A stretch of DNA of 15,000 nt from Zygnema cylindricum (lineage: Eukaryota; Streptophyta; Zygnematophyceae; Zygnematales; Zygnemataceae). The notes under the pieces are model-generated. The model had not been told where the DNA came from, did not search any database, and saw nothing but the letters and a program-made list of their open reading frames with translations. Shown piece after piece: positions 7,408 through 15,000 of this stretch. Location of the stretch: NCBI GenBank assembly GCA_037447655.1, contig JBBHKE010001117.1, positions 1 to 15,000 of the forward strand, written 5' to 3'. Within the stretch, counting starts at the first letter, position 1; the number at the start of each line of letters is the position of its first letter. Made by a program: the position numbers and the translations under genes.

Positions 7408-7546
7408 GAGGTAGCCACCTCTCTCCCAAATGAGCTTGTATATATTTTGGCATCTTTGCCACTTAATATCTTATCGCTTGGTTGGGCGTTTTCAGTGGTT
7501 TTTTTTGCTACGGACTCAAGGGAATCCAGAATGCATAAGGGTGCAG
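7408..7546 (+). promoter_or_regulatory. Five tetraloop hairpins (copy C)
   Basis: GAGGT-AGCC-ACCTC (7408-7421, perfect), GGCA-TCTT-TGCC (7449-7460, perfect), CGCTT-GGTT-GGGCG (7475-7488, two G-T pairs), GGACTC-AAGG-GAATCC (7512-7527, one mismatch) and ATGCAT-AAGG-GTGCAG (7531-7546). Loops are identical to those of the other copies at all five places where intact. Confidence 0.6.
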
Positions 7547-7641
7547 TCATATTGTTTGTTTGTTTACGTGGGTAGTTGTGATCCTAGCTGAAGAAGGGTT
7601 AGTCAAAAATTATGTAGAGGCTTCCACAATTCTATAGTCTA

Positions 7642-8790
7642 ATGGGGGACACTGAATTGCATGTTATAGGCCCACCTTCTATGGTGCCCATCTTCAACGG
7701 ATCTAAGTTCATTTATCGGGAAGCCATGATGGTAGAGGCTTTGTGTGAAAAACAATACTGGGGCATCTTCAGTGGACAAGTGAAACGTCCATCTAATGGT
7801 ATCCCTCCATGGTTTGTTGGAGTGAGGTTTTCTGCAACTGTATCTGCCCCAAAAGAGGAGGCACACATCGGAGACAGGAGTGTGTCCAAAAAGGGGAAAG
7901 GGAAGGAGACACCTCTAACTCTTATCGCCACGGTAACCAAAGCGGCGGCCGTTTAGACCGAAGAAAACGATATTCAAATGTGGGAATAGAGAAACATGGT
8001 TGACAGGTACTTCATTCTGAGACATCTTACTCAAGCTTTGGCAATCTCCTCTCTCCACATTTTGAAAGCCGAGGAATTGTGGGAGACCTTAGTGGATATC
8101 TATAGAGCCGGTACCATTCAGGAGCTCTAGTTGGCCGAGCAAAGGTTAGGGGAGTATACTTACAAAGGGGGGGGAAATGCTAGACTATTGCAATGACTTC
8201 TCTTGTTTGTATATGGAGATGGAGAGCGTCGGGTGGACCGGTACAATGAAGATGAAAGTCAACACCCTCGTCATGAAGTTGCTTAATGAGTTTGAAAACA
8301 TATTGTATTGAGTGCAAGAAATGGATGACAGTTTGTGGAAGTGGAACACATTGGTTCGGATGATACTTGTGCAAGAGAACACTTTCAAGATTCGAAGAGG
8401 AGGAAAGAGCGTTCAAGCTCTAGCAACCGGAACGAACCGGTGGGGGAAGGTTTCGAGGAAGCCATTGGGCAGCTTCAAGGGAGAGAAAGATCAAACGGGA
8501 GGACCAAGGCCTCCAAAGGGCTATTGTCATTTCTGCAAAAAGTCGGGACACTTCATAGCTGATTCCACCAAGCTGTCAGAGTTGAGGCTCCAAGAAAGCC
8601 GTGGAGGAGGGTCTTCCGGGGGAAAGAAGAAGGCACTTGTGGTCACACAAGTGAAAGGGGAGACCGAGGAGGATCAGTCCTCTAAAGAGGAGGATGGAGA
8701 GCTGCTTGACAAGAATCTGGAGGAGAAGGATATCCCTCGAAAGAAAAAGTGTGCTCTTGGAGCCATTCAAGAACCTCCGCATGAAGGATG
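7642..8790 (+). pseudogene. gag: gag of element 2 (broken)
   Basis: Opens at ATG 7642, twenty bases before the LTR end, and reads M-G-D-T-E-L-H across the LTR edge and primer site into V-P-I-F-N-G-S-K-F-I-Y, the copia Gag N-terminus. A second in-frame ATG is at 7681. A hydrophilic linker of about 65 residues (7790-7950) separates this from the capsid core. Stops in the same frame: TAG 7954-7956, 7987-7989 and 8128-8130. A run of eight G (8167-8174) marks a frameshift; the new frame runs on, with a TGA at 8309-8311 where element 1 has CGA, through the zinc knuckle (8525-8566) and the acidic segment. The knuckle reads C-H-F-C-x4-H-x4-S, the last ligand being Ser. Confidence 0.88.
7663..7676 (+). 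promoter_or_regulatory. Primer-binding site for half initiator tRNA-Met (element 2)
   Basis: GTTATAGGCCCACC, one mismatch (A at 7668) against the anticodon arm of plant initiator tRNA-Met. It begins one base after the LTR's terminal CA, the same spacing as in element 1. The frame of gag is open across it. Confidence 0.78.
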
Positions 8791-9397
8791 GATCATCGAT
8801 TCAGGTGCATCCATGCATATGTGTCGTGACAGGCACCTCTTTACCAAGCTAAGAAAGATCTCGACTGTAGAGATAGAGTACAGAGATGGGAGAGTAGTTA
8901 CTACAGATCTAGTTGGATTGGTAGATATAAAGGTCTTAATAAAGGGTAAGACTTCTATACTCACTTTCTCATATGTACTTTATATCCCTCAACTAAGCAA
9001 AAATCTTGTCTCTACTTCTATATTAGATGATAAGGAGTTTGATACCTTCACTAGAAAGGGAGTCTTTACAGCTAAGTATGGGGACGAATACTACTTCACA
9101 GCAGATAAGGGTAGCCAAGGAATGTTAAGGTTTAACCTGAGTAATGATAAGAAGAATGCTTACTATGTTGGTGTCCCAAACTTGATTATTTGGCATAAGC
9201 GGTTGGGGCATGCGTACTTTGATAGGTTGAGGGAAATGAAGAAGCTCGGTTTAGTAGAAGGCATTCAGTTTGGGGATAATGAAAAGATGGATGATTGTAG
9301 TGACTGTGCCCAAGGTAGGGCTCACAAACTCCCCTTTCCCAAAACTGCCACATATAGAGGTGAGAAAGTACTAGATCTAGTCCACACAAATATCTAA
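8312..9397 (+). pseudogene. pol: Gag C-terminus, protease and integrase N-terminus of element 2
   Basis: The longest open stretch in the window (361 codons), which shows gag and pol are one frame in this family, as is usual for copia. It holds the zinc knuckle (residues ~72-85), protease with intact D-S-G-A-S (Asp GAT 8798-8800), and integrase zinc region with W-H-K-R-L-G-H and D-C-S-D-C, complete. The first integrase catalytic Asp is Asn (AAT 9389-9391; element 1 has Asp). It ends at TAA 9395-9397, where element 1 has the Trp of W-G-P. The apparent start is a GTG inside gag and is not a real start. Confidence 0.9.
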
Positions 9398-9948
9398 GGA
9401 CCAGCAAAAGTACGTTCGGTAGGAGGTAAGAGGTTCTTGATGACAAATACTGATGACTGGTCCAGATACTTTAGAGTCTACTTCTTAAAAACTAAGTTTG
9501 AAGCACCGACTTACTTCAAAGAATATAAAACATAGAGTGAGAAGTTGCACAGAACCCCCATTAAGAGTATAAGGAGTGACAATAGGGGAGAATATACCTC
9601 TAATCAGTTTGAGGAATACTTCAGGGATGAGGGAGTTCAGCATCAAAAAACCGTACCTTATGATCCAAAAAAAAATGGGGTAGCTGAGAGGTTGAACCGC
9701 ACTCTAGGGGTAGCATATGTAGTATGCTGGCCGACAAGAGGATATGAAAAAGGTTTTGGGTTAAAGCCAAAAACTGTGCTAACTATATTAAGAATAGAGT
9801 TCTTACCTAAGTTTTAAAAAGAATGTCACCTTATGAGAGATGGGTTGGAAGGAAGCCATATATTTCTCACCTGAAATTATTCGGTAGTGAAGTTTACAAT
9901 CTTGACACAGATAGGAAGAACTAAAAACTAGATGCTAAAGGGAAACCA
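9398..9948 (+). pseudogene. pol: Integrase core of element 2 (broken)
   Basis: Continues in the frame of the preceding segment. TAG at ~9533 replaces Trp. The second and third catalytic residues are present: Asp GAC 9578-9580 (S-D-N) and Glu GAG 9686-9688 (V-A-E-R-L-N-R-T). The frame degrades after ~9705. No insertion is present where element 1 is interrupted, so this copy shows the empty site. A further stop TAA 9922-9924 replaces a Trp codon kept in element 1. Confidence 0.85.
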
Positions 9949-10560
9949 TGATATTTTGTGGGATATGATGAGGATGTCAAAAGATATACAATCGGTGACT
10001 TAGCTAAACAAGATATCATTCTGGTAAAGCACCTAGTTGTCATGGATGAAGGGAAGTCATTTGATCCTTTGAAATACACCAAGAATATAAAAATCAGCTT
10101 TGAGTCCGAGGGAGAGGAAGACTTGAATCTTCCCAGAAGAGACATAAGTGAAAAAGTGATTGCAGATTCAGGGGAGATCCACGATACAGGAGATAAACCA
10201 GAATCTGCCCATCTTCTAACACACTTTGAGGTGACAGAAGAGGAGGAGATGGAATCGGCTTCCATAGATAGGGGAGCGGATGAGACGATAAAGACAAACC
10301 CGAGACTTCCCTCCATCCCAGCTTCAGATTTTGTAGGAGGACGAAGGAGCAGCAAAAGACAGCAAGAAAGACAAGCCGCTCAGAAGGTAACTAAGTTGCT
10401 CATCCTGATGAGCCTCAATCATACTTAGAGGCAATGGACAATCCGCAGAAGGACAAATAGGTTAGAGCCATAATGATGAGATGGAATCTATCATGGAAGC
10501 AAATACTTCGGAACTAGTGTACTGCCCTCCAAACATAAAACCGATCGTGTGCAAAGGAGT
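9949..10560 (+). pseudogene. pol: Integrase C-terminus and linker of element 2
   Basis: TGA at 9949-9951 is followed in frame by Y-F-V-G-Y-D-E-D-V-K, then an acidic linker, open to 10428. The TGA is at the same codon as TGA 3820-3822 in element 1. The linker is longer than in element 1 before its first stop and has the single, unduplicated version of the repeat at ~10430. Confidence 0.75.
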
Positions 10561-11160
10561 GTTTAAACTCAAACTGAACCCTAGATAATACCATTGAAAG
10601 ATATAAGGCTCGGTTCGTAGCAAAGGGGTTCACTCAAAAAGAAGGGATAGATTATAAGGAGGCCTTTGCTCTTGTGGTTCGGTTCCCATCGTAAGGATTC
10701 TCCTTAGTCTAGCACAAGATGGATATTAAGACCACCTTCCTCAATGGTGAACTAGAGGAAGAAATCTTCATGTGGCAACCACAAGGGTTTGTAGAGGAAA
10801 ATGAGGAGAGTAAAGTCTCCAGACTCATAAAGTCCTTATATGGACTAAAGGAGCCTCCTAGGCAATGGAATAAGAAACTAGATGAGTTTCCCACCATCCG
10901 GGGATATATCCGGATCAGTTTTGACCATTCTATTTTTATGATTGAGGAAGAGAATGGTGTTATTTTCATTGCAATTTATGTGGATGATTTACTTGCATTA
11001 AGTAAACCTATAGTAAAGATCAATAAGTTAAAGAAAGATCTTAGAGGCCGATTTGATATGAAGGACCTAGGAGAGGCAAGATATATCTTGGGGATACAAA
11101 TGGAAAGAGATAGGGGGAAAAGGATTATCAGACTTACTCATAAAGAAGCTATAGGGAATA
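10561..11160 (+). pseudogene. pol: Reverse transcriptase of element 2 (broken)
   Basis: The first blocks (about 10600-10715) are in several frames, and roughly 20 bp present in element 1 around 4615-4640 are missing at ~10712. From 10719 the frame is open to 11327: M-D-I-K-T-x-F-L-N-G-E-L (first catalytic Asp), K-S-L-Y-G-L-K, and an intact Y-V-D-D box (10977-10988). Confidence 0.92.
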
Positions 11161-11950
11161 TGCTCGAGAAATTTCAAATGGAAAAGGCAAACAGTTGTAC
11201 CACTCCCATAGACTTGAAGAAAGTAAGTGATGGGAGTGTAGAAAGAGGAGTGATAATCTTAGATGATCAGATGAGTCTTGAAAAAAAAAAGTTTATGAAG
11301 TTTATTCCTTACAAGCATGTTGTATAAAGTTTGATCTACTATATGAACTTTACTAGGCCGGATATAGCCGCAGCAATTGGAGTTCTTACTAGGAGTCTTA
11401 ATGATCCTATAAAGAGAGACTACGAGGCAGCCAAGAGAGTCATGAGATATCTGGTGGGAACTAGGGAATTATGGTGGCATTTGGGAGGGGAGAACATTGA
11501 CATCACCACTTAGAGTGATATCAGCTATGGAGATGCAACTATGAGAAGATGGAATTCTGGGTATGTGATGTATGTGGGGAAAGTTGCTTCTTGTTGGAGT
11601 AGCAAGCAACAAAAGATGGTTGCTCAGTATGGAGGCTGAGTACACGGCCTCTTGTTCTGCTGTGAAAGAATTCATGTTGGTAAGGTCTTTACTACAAGAA
11701 TTGGGGTACATGAAGAAAAGAGTGCATGAAGTTTTTTGTGATAATCAGGCTACAATTGCTAATTTTGCCAATCCAAAACATAATTTCAAAGCTAAACACA
11801 TGGACCATAAGGCTGAGTTTTGTGAGAGAAAAAGTTGAAATTAAAAATTTTGTGAATCTTGTGCATAAACCAGATGGAGAAATGATTGTTGATTTGATGA
11901 CCAAACCTGTGCCATCACCCAAATTGAAATATTGTAGAGAGAAGTGTTGA
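11161..11950 (+). pseudogene. pol: End of RT and RNase H of element 2 (broken)
   Basis: The RT tail runs in the frame of 10719-11327 up to a TAA there, then R-P-D-I-A-A-A-I-G and R-Y-L-V-G-T follow in the same frame (11331-11513). TAG 11511-11513 replaces the Trp before the RNase H catalytic Asp. Five bases present in element 1 (near 5545-5550) are missing near 11630, shifting the frame before the M-E-A-E-Y block. D-N-Q-A-T follows near 11740. A further frameshift lies near 11805. The conserved His is kept. TGA 11948-11950 is probably the natural end of pol. Confidence 0.9.
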
Positions 11951-11976
11951 AAAAAAGAAAAGTTTAAATTAGGCTA

Positions 11977-11990
11977 TAAAATAAGAGGAG
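11977..11990 (+). promoter_or_regulatory. Polypurine tract of element 2
   Basis: A purine-rich tract ending AAGAGGAG directly before the LTR start TGTTGAAAT at 11991, matching element 1's arrangement. Confidence 0.72.
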
Positions 11991-12170
11991 TGTTGAAATT
12001 GCTAAATTTATGAATTATTTTCTAGGTCTAAATAGGTTAGTGAAAACATAAAAGAAGCGCAGGCAATCTGCCTCCACCTCTTTCCTTTATCCCCCATACT
12101 TGTTGTAGTCATTCAACGAAAGAGTGGGTGGTGGAGCCATGGCACCCTTGGCTCCTTAGGGAGGTCAGAA

Positions 12171-12190
12171 GAAGTGACATAAGTCACTTC
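12171..12190 (+). promoter_or_regulatory. 8-bp perfect inverted repeat in LTR upstream part (copy D)
   Basis: GAAGTGAC-ATAA-GTCACTTC. In element 2's other LTR (6834-6853) the right arm is the same and the left arm has decayed to A-rich sequence. Compare the perfect but different arms at 6091-6110. Confidence 0.55.
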
Positions 12191-12744
12191 AAACAAAAAG
12201 GTTGAGTCCGGCAAGACTCGAACCTCCGACGGCAAAGCGAGGCATAGCCGTCAGCCTTAGTTGGTCTGTCGTTGAAGTCCGTTAGAGTACATGGGGTATG
12301 ATTAGTATTTAAACATGTCAGAATTCACTAATCAAATTAACAGAATTACAGATAAGTAACATAGAAACAAATTGTGTTTCAGTGCAAACGTGAAACCGTA
12401 TGAAACAAATTTATCGGACAATCGATTTTCAACGGCTAGCCTTCAAAGCCGTTTTGTATCCAACGGCACGCATCATCGTCGAGATCGCGGAATGGTCGTT
12501 TTGGCGGTTTTCAGACGTGATATGGATTGGCACCACGTGACAAGATAAAATTGGGAAGCGGGAATCCTGAAGAGTATGAGGGCGAGTCAGGAGTATATAC
12601 GTGTCCACTCAGAGGCCAAGTCGTACACAGAGCGTATAGAAAGTACACCGGCCATAGTACCTTTCTGTACTTTACAGTTCCATAATTGGTGCGTACATTA
12701 GTAGACAGGGGTTTTGAGAGGGGTTTAGGACTTAGAAGTTTGAG

Positions 12745-12883
12745 GAGGTAGCCACCTCTCTCCCAAATAAGCTTGTATATATTTTGGCATCTTTGCCACT
12801 TAATATCTTATCGCGTGGTTGGGGGTTTTCAGTGATTTCTTTTGCTACGGACTCATGGGAGTCCACACTGCACAGGGTTCCAG
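12745..12883 (+). promoter_or_regulatory. Tetraloop hairpin series (copy D)
   Basis: GAGGT-AGCC-ACCTC (12745-12758, perfect), GGCA-TCTT-TGCC (12786-12797, perfect), a decayed third hairpin (12812-12825), GGACTC-ATGG-GAGTCC (12849-12864, perfect stem) and a decayed fifth (12868-12883). Confidence 0.5.
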
Positions 12884-12999
12884 TCAGATTGTTTGTTTGC
12901 CTTTGTGGTTAGTTGTGATCCTAGCTGAATAAGGGTTAGTCAAAAACTATCTAGAGGCTTCCCGAATTTTGTAGTCCAATGGGGGACATTGAATTGCAT

Positions 13000-13743
13000 C
13001 TGTCTTGTGGCGGACCTGGCTCAGGAGCTTAGCTATTGGCTGTCCCTATCTTATCTACACTTCGTTTCACCCCGGCTCAGTTCACCACGGGGCTTGGCCC
13101 CCCTCACCCAATTTTCCTTGGCTCACTTGTTTGCTCCTGTGGCCACGTTCTCGAGCCCGACGGGGTCCATTTTCTTGGTTGCTCCACGAGGGCGAGTCGA
13201 TTCAAGCGCACGACACGATTCGAGACTCCATCGCTACTATTGCTTCTGAGGGGGGATTTTCTGTTCGTCGGGAGGTCTCTCACATTATTCCTTCGCGTCG
13301 GATTGACCTTGTATTAATTGATGGTGCGCGTCGTACATTTGCTGACATTGTTTTGGCGAACCCTACCTCAACTCCAGTCGTCAACCAAGCGGCTCGGCAT
13401 GTGGGAGTGGCTGCCCGTGATGTGGCTAAAAGGAAGGAGCGTGATTATGCCCGTCGCGACGCTGTGGATGGCTTCATTCCGATGGCGGTCAAGATTTTTG
13501 GTTGTTTGGGGGTGGCTTTGAACGAGATTTTCCGCACTTGTGGTAGGCGCTCATTCGAGAGGCGAGGACGTGGGAGCCCTCTTATTTCAGTCCTTACTTA
13601 CTTTTATCATCAACGTCCTACAACGGGTGTTGGCTTCTATATTACTTCGATCGTCTATTGCCGTTATGGATCGACGGCGTGTTCCGGAACTTCCTCTTCG
13701 TGCTCCTCCGGGATTCGAGGACTTACGTGGTTGCTTTCCGTAG
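13000..13743 (+). pseudogene. C-terminal fragment of a non-LTR-type reverse transcriptase: zinc motif plus restriction-endonuclease-like domain
   Basis: No reverse transcriptase core is present; it is cut off by element 2 at 12998. In frame 13000 a G-P-G-S-G-A block is followed by TAG 13030-13032 where Trp is expected, then a zinc motif C-S-C-G-H-x5-G-V-H-x3-C (about 13123-13175). A frameshift near 13208 leads into H-D-T-I-R-D, then V-R-R-E-V and R-I-D-x12-D-I-V, which fit the (P)D-x12-D core of restriction-like endonucleases of R2-type elements. A second frameshift near 13540 leads to a plausible natural C-terminus (A-P-P-G-F-E-D-L-R) and a stop at 13741-13743. GC content is visibly higher than in the flanking DNA. 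The nuclease assignment is from motif order only; a domesticated or other mobile-element protein is possible. Confidence 0.6.
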
Positions 13744-14074
13744 ATTTTTACTTCTGTTAGGGGTTTTTTTGATACGTGTTAGTTTTTTCCTTTGATGTTT
13801 TGTTTTTTTGGGTGTTTTCGACTTCCTTGCCATCTTTTCGTATTTTCGTCATTGCCTTGATTTCCCCTTTTGTTTATTCCCTCGTTATGTGGTTCTACAG
13901 TTTTAACAATGCTACTTCTTTTCGTTCCTATGGACTTAGGTGGTTTTCCATCGCGCTTTTTAATAAAGTCGGCCGCTTCCTTATAAGCGTTCTTTACACT
14001 TTTCTTTACATAATCTAGAATCAATACAAAGCCTACCCTTTAGTGTGAGGTTTCATTGTCTCCTCGCCATAGTT

Positions 14075-14106
14075 CTCTCCCTCTCCCTCTACCTCTCCCT
14101 CTCCCT
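14075..14106. repeat. Hexanucleotide (CTCTCC)n microsatellite
   Basis: About five units of CTCTCC, one of them CTCTAC. A common simple repeat in plant DNA. Confidence 0.85.
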
Positions 14107-14287
14107 TATGAACCAAAATCATAAGGAACTCAATATTATTAATTATTCCGCACTATACTTGCAATATACCGTAAAATATATATTTAATACTGTAAAATCC
14201 ACATATTATGGTTTATACCATAGGTTTTTTTTGTGCAAAAACAATTGGAAACACTATATATTGTATTATACATAAGAAAAAAAAAAT

Positions 14288-14337
14288 AGTCACATCCTTG
14301 TTTTTTTAAAGGATCAATTGTTTTTAATGATGTGACT
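14288..14337. repeat. Short inverted repeat
   Basis: AGTCACATC (14288-14296) and GATGTGACT (14329-14337) flank 32 bp of AT-rich sequence with a nearby A-run and T-runs. It could be a small hairpin or a very small transposon remnant; nothing else supports either. Confidence 0.4.
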
Positions 14338-15000
14338 TTTCCCCTCCGTAAAAATCCATTAGTAGTATAAATATTAAAATAATGACAAATGGACAAAATA
14401 TTGTTATTTGTATCTTTCCCAAATGCGTCAAAATTGTAGAATTCCTAAAGATTCTAAATTCTAATTTGTTACATTTACAAAACAGTATTTTGTACGTATT
14501 ATAAGATACTTTATTTTAAGTATTATAACAACCTTATAATTTACAGTAATTAGTAGTTTGGTAGAGTTGCTTAAAACGTATCATCACATAAATAAATCAG
14601 ACTTAAACAGGGGACCTGGGATTGGCTTTCGTTTTATATCGAATGATCTAATCGAAAGTCGTTCATTTCATTACAAGTTTTTTACTCTTTCAAAACAAAG
14701 TTTGTAAAACAAAATTACAAGTCGATTGAATCTTGGCACATTGTCTTTTGTTAGTTTTCTTACAAAGATTTTTGGTAAGTTTTTGTTTTCAATAGAGTTT
14801 TGATCTGAAAATTAATTGAGTTTCGATTGATATAATTATATAATTGGTTCAACAAGAGTATACTTTGTATTTGAATAATCTATATTTAATATGATACCAC
14901 TTATTTATATTCCTCTACTTGCCAGCTCTCAGACATTTAGCTAACAATGACGTCATTACATATAGTAAAAAGAATCGTGACTTCACAGATATTATGGTAT

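Larger units (their letters stand above)
6807..7661 (+). repeat. 5' LTR of element 2, lacking its first ~154 bp
   Basis: Matches ~12145-12998 of the 3' LTR at near-equal length, with differences by eye slightly above one in ten. It begins directly after the CA of element 1, at a place inside the repeat, not at TGTTGAAAT. The simplest reading is that element 1 inserted here and the missing part lies upstream of the window. It ends GAATTGCA at 7661, directly before the primer-binding site. Confidence 0.88.
6807..12998 (+). mobile_element. Element 2: decayed Ty1/copia LTR retrotransposon
   Basis: Same family and orientation as element 1, with the same domain order and clear protein similarity throughout, but a distinct subfamily by its LTR sequence. 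The 5' LTR lacks its first ~154 bp; the 3' LTR is full length (1008 bp). Gag-pol frames are longer than in element 1 (one runs 8312-9397), but stops, frameshifts and a small deletion in reverse transcriptase make it dead. It directly abuts the pseudogene at 13000, whose left part must lie beyond the element, outside the window. Confidence 0.93.
11991..12998 (+). repeat. 3' LTR of element 2 (complete, 1008 bp)
   Basis: Starts TGTTGAAATT and ends GAATTGCA at 12998. The end is where its match to 7661 stops and the non-element sequence TCTGT begins. It is the only complete, undeleted LTR in the window. It contains the upstream palindrome (12171-12190), a weak TATA site (~12626), the hairpin series (12745-12883) and the gag ATG (12979-12981). 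Confidence 0.92.
13744..15000. other. AT-rich region without a recognisable gene
   Basis: T-rich on the plus strand to ~14010, then AT-rich. Open frames here are short, hydrophobic or Lys-rich translations of T-runs and show no motif. The first part may be the 3' untranslated part of the mobile element at 13000-13743, but no poly-A tail or target-site duplication was found. Only a short CT-rich repeat and one short inverted repeat stand out. Confidence 0.6.

Noticed and set aside
1-12998. Tandem array made by unequal crossing-over between LTRs
   Set aside because: That would leave three LTRs sharing internal regions; here four LTRs form two distinct pairs, with one truncated at the junction.
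13779-14024. Lys-rich open frame on the minus strand and hydrophobic frame on the plus strand
   Set aside because: Both are translations of T-rich DNA with no motif or supporting signal.
14075-14106. CT-rich tract as a core promoter (Y-patch)
   Set aside because: No gene follows it; a simple hexanucleotide repeat explains it.
14288-14337. A complete MITE
   Set aside because: The arms are only 9 bp and no target-site duplication is visible.
14770-14800. GTAAGT followed shortly by a CAATAG-like acceptor, looking like a mini-intron
   Set aside because: Only ~20 bp apart, too short to splice, and there is no coding sequence on either side.

Overview
The window looks like repeat-rich nuclear DNA of a plant, most probably a land plant or other streptophyte. 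The species cannot be told from the sequence. No intact host gene was recognised. About 13 kb is two decayed, same-strand Ty1/copia LTR retrotransposons of one family. About 0.75 kb is a broken piece of a different mobile-element protein, and the last 1.25 kb is AT-rich DNA without a recognisable gene.

Layout. Element 1 runs from before the window start to 6806: 5' LTR (1-744, its first ~256 bp lie outside), gag (725-~1690), protease and integrase (~1826-4260), reverse transcriptase and RNase H (~4420-5865), polypurine tract (5896-5908) and 3' LTR (5909-6806). Its integrase is split by 736 bp of foreign DNA (2790-3525) that resembles the 5' end of another LTR element on the minus strand. Element 2 runs from 6807 to 12998: 5'-truncated LTR (6807-7661), gag-pol (7642-11950), polypurine tract (11977-11990) and complete 3' LTR (11991-12998). 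LTRs pair 1-744 with 5909-6806 and 6807-7661 with 11991-12998. The second LTR begins about 154 bp into the repeat, directly after element 1 ends, so element 1 probably inserted into the 5' LTR of element 2. Element 2 abuts a pseudogene (13000-13743) with a zinc motif and a restriction-endonuclease-like domain, as at the C-terminus of some non-LTR reverse transcriptases.

How the parts work together: intact relatives would make one Gag-Pol polyprotein (capsid with zinc knuckle, protease, integrase, reverse transcriptase, RNase H), as copia elements do. Both copies are dead through many stops and frameshifts.

The unusual biology is in the non-coding design. The primer-binding site matches the anticodon arm of plant initiator tRNA-Met (half-tRNA priming, as in Drosophila copia), not the tRNA 3' end. 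The gag ATG lies inside the LTR, so the primer site is inside the gag reading frame. The downstream part of the LTR carries five successive small hairpins with four-base loops, and the upstream part carries an 8-bp perfect inverted repeat whose two arms have changed together. Both copies also share a TGA stop in pol and a zinc-knuckle Cys-to-Ser change, suggesting they came from an already altered source.
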